Of a stretch of DNA of 62,714 bases, positions 47,608 to 54,922 are shown one piece after another (positions within the stretch are counted from its first letter, which is position 1; each line of letters starts with the position of its first letter). The translations under genes and the position numbers were made by a program. Origin of the DNA: Acidobacteriota bacterium (GTDB lineage Bacteria > Acidobacteriota > Terriglobia > Terriglobales > SCQP01); the NCBI GenBank assembly GCA_021826505.1, contig JAKAZV010000004.1, forward strand, positions 1-62,714, given 5' to 3'. The notes beneath the pieces were generated by a model that saw nothing but the letters and a program-made list of their open reading frames with translations, did no database searches and was not told where the DNA came from.

Positions 47608-48904
47608 CGGACAACGCCGGGTGGTGATCACCGGCATGGGCGTGCTTTCACCCCTGGGCCACGACCCGCGGGCGCTCTGGCAATCGCTCGCCGCCGGCCA
47701 GAGCGGCATCGGGCCGGTTGAACATCTGAGTCTGGCGCCCTTTCGCAGCCGGGTGGGCGGCGCGGTGCGTAATTTCAACCCGCGCCAGTTCATCGCCGAC
47801 CCCAAGAGCTTCAAGCTCATGACCCGCTCGGTGCGCCTGGGCGTGGCCGCGGCGGAATCGGCGATCGCGGCGAGCGGCTGGAAAGCCGGCGCGGATGACA
47901 ATTTTCGTCTCGCCAGCCTGGTCGGCTCGCCCGGCCATGCCGGCGAACGCGACGAACTGCTGCCCGGGCTGGAGCAAGCCTGGCGCGAGGGCGAACTCAA
48001 TCTGGAGGCCTTTGGAGAGCGGGGCATCTCGGTCACCAATCCACTCTGGTTATTGAAGAGCCTGGCCAATATCGTGCTCTATTTCGTCAGCCTCAAGCTG
48101 GGCGCCCAAGGGTACAACGCCAACTATTGCATGTCGGGCGCCGGCGGCATCATGGCGATCGGCGAAGGCGCGCGCGCGATTGCTTCCAACCGCGCCGATC
48201 TGGCGGTCGCCGGCGGCTATGAGTCGCTGCTGGATGAGGAACGGCTGGAAAGCTTCGAGCGCTCCGGCCTGCTGGTGCTGGAAAGCGGCGAGGATGCCAC
48301 CGCCAGCCGGCCTTTTGACCGCGACCGGCGCGGCTTCGTGCCCGGCGAGGGAGGCGCGTTTGTGGTGCTGGAGGAACTGGGGCATGCCCGGCAGCGCGGC
48401 GCCCATATCTGGGCCGAAGTTCTGGGGTTTGGACTGGCCAATCCGGGGCGCGCCCAGGCGCCATTCGCCGGCCATGAATCCACCGCCGCTTTCTCTTCCG
48501 CCATGCAATCGGCACTGGGCGAAGCCCGGCTGGATGCCTGGGAATTGAATGCCATCTTTGCCCACGGTCTGGGCACGCCGCACGCCGACCGCTGCGAAGC
48601 CGAGGCGATCAAGCAATGCCTGACCGCGCGCGCCGCCTACGTGCCGGTGACCGCGGTGAAATCGCTGAGCGGCAACCTGGCGGCGGGTTCCGGGCCGCTG
48701 GAAGTGATCGCCGCAGTGGGCAGCCTGCAAGCCGACGGTCCGGGCGTGCCCGCGATCGCCAATTGCCGGCATCCCGACCCTGATCTGGGCCTGGATCTGG
48801 TGCGCGGCCGAGCCCGTGCCGGCCAGTGCCAGAAAGTTTTGATTAACTCCGCCAGCCTGTCGGGCGCCACCGCCAGCCTGGTTCTGGGAGGGATAGAAGC
48901 ATGA
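47591..48904 (+). CDS. Ketosynthase-fold protein with Cys-His-Asn site, KS2
   Basis: The 437-residue protein has the KAS fold and keeps Cys180 (NANYCMSGAGGIMAIG) and His325 (FAHGLGTPHAD). The second histidine is replaced by Asn362 in VKSLSGNLAAGSG, counting from GTG 47591; ATG 47597 is an alternative start. A Cys-His-Asn triad is usual in FabH-like, not FabF-like, enzymes. The loop after the Cys is also altered. It could be a starter-condensing enzyme, a decarboxylating partner, or a chain-length subunit paired with KS1. The start overlaps KS1 and the end overlaps fabG (ATGA). Confidence 0.87.
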   Translation: MNMSPDGQRRVVITGMGVLSPLGHDPRALWQSLAAGQSGIGPVEHLSLAPFRSRVGGAVRNFNPRQFIADPKSFKLMTRSVRLGVAAAESAIAASGWKAGADDNFRLASLVGSPGHAGERDELLPGLEQAWREGELNLEAFGERGISVTNPLWLLKSLANIVLYFVSLKLGAQGYNANYCMSGAGGIMAIGEGARAIASNRADLAVAGGYESLLDEERLESFERSGLLVLESGEDATASRPFDRDRRGFVPGEGGAFVVLEELGHARQRGAHIWAEVLGFGLANPGRAQAPFAGHESTAAFSSAMQSALGEARLDAWELNAIFAHGLGTPHADRCEAEAIKQCLTARAAYVPVTAVKSLSGNLAAGSGPLEVIAAVGSLQADGPGVPAIANCRHPDPDLGLDLVRGRARAGQCQKVLINSASLSGATASLVLGGIEA

Positions 48905-49659
48905 CCCCGGCTCCTTCTGCGCAATTGCACGACCGTGCGGCTCTGGTAACCGGCGCCGGCCGCGGGATTGGCCGCGCTATTGCTCTGCGCCTGGCCGCCG
49001 CGGGCGCCCGGGTGGCAATCAACTACCGGGCCAGCCGACAGGAAGCAGAAGCTTTAGCCGGCGAAATCACCGCCGCCGGCGGCCGGGCCGAAATTTTTCC
49101 CGCCGATGTCAGCCAGCCCGCCGAGGCCCAGGCGCTGATCGAAGCGGTCCACAAAACCATGGGCCGGCTCGACATTCTGGTCAATAACGCCGGCGTCATC
49201 CGCGACGGCCTGCTCATCAGCCTTGAGGATGAAGACTGGCGCACGGTGATCGCCACCAATCTCGACAGCGTTTTTTACTGCTGCCGCGCCGCGGCGCGGA
49301 TCATGATCCGGCAGCGTTTCGGCCGCATTATCAACATGTCGTCGGTGGCCGGCACCCGTCCCAACCGCGGACAGGTGAACTACGCCGCATCCAAAGGGGG
49401 CATCAACGCCCTGACTCGCGCATTGGCGGCCGAACTGGCCAGCCGCAATATCACGGTGAATGCCGTGGCGCCGGGCGTGATCGAAACCGAAATGACCCAG
49501 GCGATCCGAGATGCGGCCCACGATCAGATTCTCGCCAGCATCGGGCTCAAGCGGCTGGGCCGGGTTGAGGATATTGCCGGCGTAGTAGCCTTTTTAGCTT
49601 CCGACGACGCGGCTTATATCACCGGCGAAATATTGCACGTGGATGGCGGCCTGCGCTGA
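48901..49659 (+). CDS. fabG: 3-oxoacyl-ACP reductase (FabG type)
   Basis: The 252-residue SDR has the NADP loop VTGAGRGIGRAIALRL, NNAGVIRDG, catalytic Ser-Tyr-Lys in MSSVAGTRPNRGQVNYAASK (Y-x3-K) and the FabG-like end VDGGLR. It reduces the beta-keto group after each condensation. The ATG overlaps the KS2 stop. Together with the FabZ-like and FabL-like enzymes it completes a full reduction cycle within the cluster. It is probably a cluster-dedicated paralogue rather than the primary FabG. Confidence 0.92.
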   Translation: MTPAPSAQLHDRAALVTGAGRGIGRAIALRLAAAGARVAINYRASRQEAEALAGEITAAGGRAEIFPADVSQPAEAQALIEAVHKTMGRLDILVNNAGVIRDGLLISLEDEDWRTVIATNLDSVFYCCRAAARIMIRQRFGRIINMSSVAGTRPNRGQVNYAASKGGINALTRALAAELASRNITVNAVAPGVIETEMTQAIRDAAHDQILASIGLKRLGRVEDIAGVVAFLASDDAAYITGEILHVDGGLR

Positions 49660-49722
49660 CCTTATTCCACCGGGGCGGCCGGAGAGCCGCGCCGCGGCGC
49701 TGATCTCTTCGCCTTAATCGTC

Positions 49723-50634
49723 ATGAAAACTTTCCGCCCAGTTGTCATTACCGGCCAGGGCTGGCTATTGCCGCCCGGGGTGGAACTGCGCCAGTTTCAC
49801 CCGCAGGCAACGGCCCCGGCGGCGGAATTTGCGCCGGCCCGTTTGCGGGACTTTGCCGCCGGTGATTATGTGCGCGACCCGAAAGTGCTGCGCGCGATGA
49901 ATCGCCTGTTTCAGGTCGCGGCCGCGGCCGCCGTGCTGGCCATGCGCGATGCCGGCTTTCAGCTTGCCCGCGATCTGACCGGTGCGGGGCATGATCCCGC
50001 CCGCTGCGGAACCGCCGTGGCCATGAGCGAAATTTCTCCGCTCACCCAGAATCTGCTGGACGCGGTCATCGCATGCAGCCCCGGCGGACGGTTTGACCTG
50101 GCGGCCTTTGGCGAAATTGCCCGGCATCAGCTTCACCCTTTTCGCCGTCTGACGATGCTGCCCAATATGGCGGCTGCGCACATTTCTCTGTTATTCGGCT
50201 TGCAAGGCCCCAGCTATACCCTCGATTCCGGCATCACGGCCGGCATGCAGGCGATCCGCGAAGCCTATTGGGCGATTGCCGGCGACAAAGCGGATCTGAT
50301 GGTTTGTGAAGCCGCCGACAGTCCTGAAAACGCCTTGCGCCGCGCCGCAACCCAGGAAGCGGCCGGGGCGCTGGTGCTGGAGGCGGAAGCGTCCGCCCAG
50401 GCGCGGCAGGCCCGCATTCTGGCGCGGGTGCGGGCGCAGCCGGAATACCCCTGTACGGCTCCGGTTTCGGGTTCCTGCGCGGCGCCGGCCGCGGGCAGCT
50501 TGCTTGCAGTGCTGGCCAGCCTGTGCGAGATCGGTCTGGATCCACCGCAATCGCTGCCCGGCCTGGAATTATTTCCCCCCGCATCAACAGCCGAGACCGT
50601 ATCCAGCCTGACTCCGCGGGAGGGCAGAGCATGA
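49723..50634 (+). CDS. Short, inactive ketosynthase-like protein, KS3
   Basis: The 303-residue product resembles the N-terminal half and part of the C-terminal half of a ketosynthase. The nucleophile segment reads GPSYTLDSGITAGMQAIREA, with the Cys position occupied by a non-Cys residue (Ile by my alignment). The HGTGT and GHxxxAAG motifs are missing. The frame is open and ends in an ATGA overlap with KS4, so it looks like a maintained gene and not decay. It may act as a non-catalytic partner, like chain-length factors of type II polyketide synthases, but is shorter than those (about 400 residues). Confidence 0.75.
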   Translation: MKTFRPVVITGQGWLLPPGVELRQFHPQATAPAAEFAPARLRDFAAGDYVRDPKVLRAMNRLFQVAAAAAVLAMRDAGFQLARDLTGAGHDPARCGTAVAMSEISPLTQNLLDAVIACSPGGRFDLAAFGEIARHQLHPFRRLTMLPNMAAAHISLLFGLQGPSYTLDSGITAGMQAIREAYWAIAGDKADLMVCEAADSPENALRRAATQEAAGALVLEAEASAQARQARILARVRAQPEYPCTAPVSGSCAAPAAGSLLAVLASLCEIGLDPPQSLPGLELFPPASTAETVSSLTPREGRA

Positions 50635-51893
50635 ATCGGGTCGTCATTACCGGCATGGGCGTGATCTCGCCCCTGGGTCTCGATCTCGAAACCACCCGCA
50701 CCGCGCTGTTTGCCGGCGCCAGCGGCATTCGCCATATCCGCCAGTTTGACGCGCGGCAATTTCCCGTGCGCATTGCGGGAGAAGTCAATGACCCCACGCT
50801 TCCCGACGCCTCGGCGCCTGGCCTGCCCCGCATGCGGGCGCTGGCGCAGCGCGCGGTGCAAAGCGCGCTGGCCGATGCCGGACTGCCCGCAGCCGCGTGG
50901 GACGCGGCCGACGGCGTGCGGCCGGACAGGCATCCGCGCCATGCGCTGGCGTGGTCGCTGGGTAAACAGTCGCTCAATGTCGCGCAACTGGCAGACGCCA
51001 TTTCCGGGCTTTCCCACCCTCCCCAGATCCAGGCCGCGGGCTGGCCGGCTGAATTCATTCAGGAATGGGAAGATCGCGAGCCCGCTGCCTGGCTGCGCGA
51101 ACTGGGCCAGGCCACCGGCGCCGCCGGCCCGGCCTATTGCTGTTATACCGCCTGCGCCTCCGGCAACGATGCTTTGGGCATCGGCAAGCGGCTGATCGAG
51201 CGCGGCGAAGCCGATCTGGTTTTAGCCGGCGCCGCCGACAGCCAGGTGCAACCGCTCAGCCTGCTGGAATATGACCTGCTCGACGCGCTGGCGCAGGGCG
51301 AGCCGGAGCAGGCCTGCCGGCCGTTTGACCGCTGGCGCAGCGGCTTTGTGGTGGGGGAAGGCGCGGCGGTTCTGGTTCTGGAGTCGGAAGAGCATGCCCG
51401 CCGCCGCGGCGCGCGTCTGCGCGGCCGCCTCACCGGATACGGCAGCGCGCTTGATTGTTACGGCTTGACCAAATGCCATCCCGAGGGGCGCGGCGCCGCA
51501 CAGGCGATTGAGGCAGCGCTGGCCGACGCCGGCCGCTCTCCGGCGGAGATCGGCTATATCAATGCCCACGGCACCGGCACGGTGCTCAACGACCGGGCTG
51601 AATCCGCCGCCATTCACCGCGTCTGGGGCGCCCGCGCGACCCGCATTCCGGTGAGCTCGACCAAGGCCATGACCGGCCATCTGATCGCCGCCGCCTCGGC
51701 CGTGGAAGCGGTGCTGACGCTGCTGGCGCTACAGGAAAAAGTGCTGCCCCCGACCCTGAACTATTCCGTTCCCGATCCTGAATGCGAACTAGCCATCGTG
51801 CGCACCGTACAGCCGCTGGAATTTCATATCGCCATGTCCAATGGCTTCGGTTTTGGCGGCCAGAATTCCGCTCTGATCCTGGAGGCTGCGTAA
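50631..51893 (+). CDS. Beta-ketoacyl-ACP synthase (KAS II type), catalytically intact, KS4
   Basis: The 420-residue protein has Cys in CCYTACASGNDALGIG, His in INAHGTGTVLND and His in STKAMTGHLIAAASA, so the triad is complete. It starts NRVVITGMGVISPLGLDLET. The ATG at 50631 overlaps the KS3 stop (ATGA), pairing the active KS4 with the inactive KS3 much as KS and chain-length factor genes are paired in type II polyketide clusters. The frame is open upstream to 50523, but that stretch is KS3. It should elongate ACP-bound chains. Confidence 0.92.
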   Translation: MNRVVITGMGVISPLGLDLETTRTALFAGASGIRHIRQFDARQFPVRIAGEVNDPTLPDASAPGLPRMRALAQRAVQSALADAGLPAAAWDAADGVRPDRHPRHALAWSLGKQSLNVAQLADAISGLSHPPQIQAAGWPAEFIQEWEDREPAAWLRELGQATGAAGPAYCCYTACASGNDALGIGKRLIERGEADLVLAGAADSQVQPLSLLEYDLLDALAQGEPEQACRPFDRWRSGFVVGEGAAVLVLESEEHARRRGARLRGRLTGYGSALDCYGLTKCHPEGRGAAQAIEAALADAGRSPAEIGYINAHGTGTVLNDRAESAAIHRVWGARATRIPVSSTKAMTGHLIAAASAVEAVLTLLALQEKVLPPTLNYSVPDPECELAIVRTVQPLEFHIAMSNGFGFGGQNSALILEAA

Positions 51894-51899
51894 TTTCTC

Positions 51900-53249
51900 A
51901 TGGTCCTGTCTCTGGTTGAACCCGCATTTGACTTGCTCGACCGCAGTCTGCTGGGCTCGCCCCGGCGCCGGCTGCGGGTGGCCGGCATGCTGCCGACCAC
52001 CCTGGTGGACCGTTTGCAGCGCGCCAAGCTCCATCGCCTGGTGCGCTATGCCGGCAAACATTCGCCCTTTTATCGCGAGAAGTTCCGCGAGTACGGCATC
52101 AATCCCCGCCACGTATACACGCACGCGGATCTGGGCGATTTTTTTACCACGCCCGAAGATTTGAAATCGCGTCCGGTCGAGGACTTTCTCTGCGCCCGCC
52201 CCGAGGCCGGCTTTGAAACCACCGGCACCAGCCTGGGCGTGAATAAGCGAGTGTATTTTTCCAATCAGGAAATGCTCGACTACGGCCGGGACGGCGCGGC
52301 CGGACTCTACAACCTGGGATTGCGGCGCGAAGACATCGTTCTCGACGGCTTTGATTATTCCTTCTGGAACGCCCCCTTTACCGCCTATTTTTCCCTGCAG
52401 TACATGCGCTGTTTCCACGTCATCGGGGCCTTCATCGAACCCCAGGAGCTTTATGACCGGATGAAGGTGTACCGCCCCAACGTCATTCTCGGCGTGCCCA
52501 CCCATATGGTCCGGGTGACGGAAGTGGCCGAGCGGGAAGGCGTCTGGCCGGTTAAATTTCTTTTGCTGGGCGGAGAAAACCTGAGCGAACGCACGCGCGC
52601 CTACATCGAATCGGTCTGGCGCGGGGCGCGGGTGTTTCTTACCTATGGCCAAACGGAAAATTTTGGCATGACCGGAGTCGAGTGCCCGCAAAAAGGCGGC
52701 TATCATGTCAGCGGCCTGGGCCTGGTTTCGGAAATCATACAACCCGACGAGCAGGGGTACGGCGAATACGTGTACAGCACCCTCGACCGCACGGTCATGC
52801 CCTTCATCCGGTATCGGTCGGCCGACATTACCCGCTGGACCCGCAACGGCGGCTGCACGTGCGGCCTGCGGGTGATGCCGCGGCTCGACAAGATCATCGG
52901 CCGCTGTGATGAGCTGATCAACTGCTCCATGGGCAATATCAGCCCCTACTGGTTTGAGGAAATCCTGCGCGATATTCCCGCCGTGGGCAATGAATGGCAG
53001 GTCAAGGTGCGCCGCGGCGACCGCGACGACATCATTGAATTCCATCTTGAGCTCAATGAATCCGGGGCGGAAGGCGCCGTGCGCGAACAGATCTTCCGCA
53101 ACATCGAAACCCGCTTTCCCGACTGCTGGCGCTATTACACCAAGGGATTTTTCGAGTTTGATTTCCACTTTCATGCCCGGCATACGCTGAGCAATGGCCG
53201 TAAACTGCGGCGGCTGATTGACGCGCGCAAGGACGCCTGGAGCCAATAA
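51900..53249 (+). CDS. PaaK-like AMP-forming acyl/aryl ligase, paralogue 2
   Basis: The 449-residue product is a clear paralogue of the ligase at 41500: GFETTGTSLGVNKRVYFSN, LDGFDYSFWNAPF, TYGQTENFGMTGVECPQKGG and YRSADITRWTRNGGC follow the same order. Near the hinge it has a Cys cluster (CTCGLRVMPRLDKI, RCDELINC) like the one in other PaaK proteins. Two ligases at the two ends of the cluster suggest that two different acids are activated, or that one loads and the other releases. It begins 6 bp after KS4. Confidence 0.8.
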   Translation: MVLSLVEPAFDLLDRSLLGSPRRRLRVAGMLPTTLVDRLQRAKLHRLVRYAGKHSPFYREKFREYGINPRHVYTHADLGDFFTTPEDLKSRPVEDFLCARPEAGFETTGTSLGVNKRVYFSNQEMLDYGRDGAAGLYNLGLRREDIVLDGFDYSFWNAPFTAYFSLQYMRCFHVIGAFIEPQELYDRMKVYRPNVILGVPTHMVRVTEVAEREGVWPVKFLLLGGENLSERTRAYIESVWRGARVFLTYGQTENFGMTGVECPQKGGYHVSGLGLVSEIIQPDEQGYGEYVYSTLDRTVMPFIRYRSADITRWTRNGGCTCGLRVMPRLDKIIGRCDELINCSMGNISPYWFEEILRDIPAVGNEWQVKVRRGDRDDIIEFHLELNESGAEGAVREQIFRNIETRFPDCWRYYTKGFFEFDFHFHARHTLSNGRKLRRLIDARKDAWSQ

Positions 53250-53315
53250 AGCGCAAGCACCCGCGGAGTGCGCGCGGCCGTTCCGCCTGCATTGAAGACA
53301 CGAGGAGATTTCGGT

Positions 53316-54617
53316 ATGGCATCAAAACTGGCGCTGCTCGGCGGCCCGCGGGAAGTTCCGCAGGCCGCGGAAAAAACTCATTGGCCGGTCATTACCGCGG
53401 AAGACAAAGCGGCGGTGCAAGCCGCACTCGACCGCGGCGTGCTGTGGGCCATGACCACCCCCAGCGGCCTGCATTGTCCCGAGCAGGACGCGCTCGAGCG
53501 CGAATTCGCGGAATTTCTCGGCGTACGCCATGTACTGGCCGTCAATGCCGGCACCGCCGCGCTGCATATGGCGCTGGCGGCGGCCGGAGTTGAGGCCGGC
53601 GATGAGGTCATCACCTCGGCTTTTTCCTTTCTGGCCACGCCCGCGGCCATCCTGCACGCCGGCGCCATCCCGGTATTTGCCGATATCGATCCCCGCACCT
53701 TTAATCTCACTCCCGACGCCATCGCGGAAAAAATCACGCCCCGCACCCGGGCCATTCTCGCCGTGGATATCCATGGCCTGTGCGCAGACTGGAACCCCAT
53801 ACTGGCCCTGGCCCGCAAGCACCATTTAATCGTGCTGGAAGATGCCTGCCAGGCTCCCGGCGCCAGCTACCATGGCCGCCCCGCCGGCAGCTTCGGGCTG
53901 GCCTCCGGCTTCAGCGTCAACGGCACCAAGAATTTTGCCGTAGGCGAGGGCGGTTTTCTGGCCACCAACGATGATGGGATTTACGCCCGCGCCGGATGGA
54001 TCAAGCAGGTTGGGGAAAATTTCCCTTCCGGCCATCCCATCATGAGCCAGCAGAAATACCTGGCCTGGAATTACCGCGTGCAGGAAATGCCCTGCGCTTT
54101 TGCGCGTTCGCAGCTGCGCCGCCTGGCGGGCTATAACGCCACGGCCCGCCGCAACGCCGCCATTCTTGAGACCTATCTGCGGGAGATTCCCGGCCTGCGC
54201 GCGCCCTACGTGCCCGAAGGCTTTGTCTCGGTTTATCACAAATACCGCATCACGCTGGCGCCGGAAGAACTGGAGACCCGCCTGCGCGGCAGCGCGCTGC
54301 GCGACGCCTTCATGGCCGCGCTGGCGGCCGAGGGCGTGGATGTGGATCTGTGGGGCACGGCGCCGCTGGCCGCGCATCCGATGATCGCCGGCCATCACGG
54401 CTTCGGCCACGGTTTTCCCTGGTCACTGCACGGCGCGCCGGAGGCTTACGCCTATCGCGCCGAAGATTATCCGGTCACGCTCGCAATGTTTGCCAATAGT
54501 TTTTGCCTGACCAACGACGAATTTCCCATCTATGCCCAGCCCGAAGCGCTGATGCATGCCTATGGCCGCGCCCTGGCCAAAGTTGCGGCTCATGCCGCGG
54601 AATTGAAAGCCCGCTGA
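53316..54617 (+). CDS. DegT/DnrJ/EryC1/StrS family PLP-dependent aminotransferase
   Basis: The 433-residue product is a fold-type I aminotransferase. NAGTAALHMALAAAGVEAGD binds the phosphate, VLEDACQAPGASYHG holds the cofactor Asp, and the Schiff-base Lys is in SVNGTKNFAVGEGG. The family usually transaminates keto-sugars or cyclitol ketones (StrS acts on scyllo-inosose). An inositol-derived ketone is therefore a possible substrate, given ino1 in the same operon, but no inositol dehydrogenase is visible. ATG 53316 has GAGGAG at 8 nt; the upstream open frame is ignored. It is the last gene of the cluster. Confidence 0.88.
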   Translation: MASKLALLGGPREVPQAAEKTHWPVITAEDKAAVQAALDRGVLWAMTTPSGLHCPEQDALEREFAEFLGVRHVLAVNAGTAALHMALAAAGVEAGDEVITSAFSFLATPAAILHAGAIPVFADIDPRTFNLTPDAIAEKITPRTRAILAVDIHGLCADWNPILALARKHHLIVLEDACQAPGASYHGRPAGSFGLASGFSVNGTKNFAVGEGGFLATNDDGIYARAGWIKQVGENFPSGHPIMSQQKYLAWNYRVQEMPCAFARSQLRRLAGYNATARRNAAILETYLREIPGLRAPYVPEGFVSVYHKYRITLAPEELETRLRGSALRDAFMAALAAEGVDVDLWGTAPLAAHPMIAGHHGFGHGFPWSLHGAPEAYAYRAEDYPVTLAMFANSFCLTNDEFPIYAQPEALMHAYGRALAKVAAHAAELKAR

Positions 54618-54922
54618 AGCGTCCCAACCGGTTACGGTCGGTTCCGCCGGCTATTCCGCGGGAATCCACACCTGGCTTGCGGGAATTTCATCCGGCAATA
54701 ACAACGCCACATGCCGATTGCGCCATCCAGGACGCGCGGGGACGGCGTGATCCTAATTTACATACAATAGGCCGCACTGCTCCCTTCCCATTAAAGCCGA
54801 GTTAATGCCGGCATATTATCCCGAATGATGCCGCGCGGGATGGCGCGTTTTTCGGCTGCCGGGCGAGTTTTTACTCTTTATACTACGCCTCGTATTGATG
54901 GCCGTCACATGCGAGGAAACTC
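54618..54922. other. 305-bp intergenic region between the acyl cluster and the cytochrome gene
   Basis: I see no gene. The region contains A/T-rich -10-like hexamers (TACAAT in the stretch near 54763 and TATACT at 54879-54884), neither with a good -35, and a GAGGA Shine-Dalgarno sequence at 54913-54917. One of these hexamers probably belongs to the promoter of the cytochrome-CRTAC1 pair. No strong terminator hairpin was found after the aminotransferase gene. Confidence 0.5.

Noticed and set aside
51789-53246. A 485-codon minus-strand frame opposite the second PaaK-like ligase, and a similar one at 41722-42702 opposite the first
   Set aside because: Both mirror the paralogous ligase genes and owe their similarity to that; neither has its own start signals or domains.
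54895-54908. TTGA-N6-TCAC upstream of the cytochrome gene as a Crp/Fnr site
   Set aside because: The arms match imperfectly, and a -41.5 position would put the transcript start inside the coding region.
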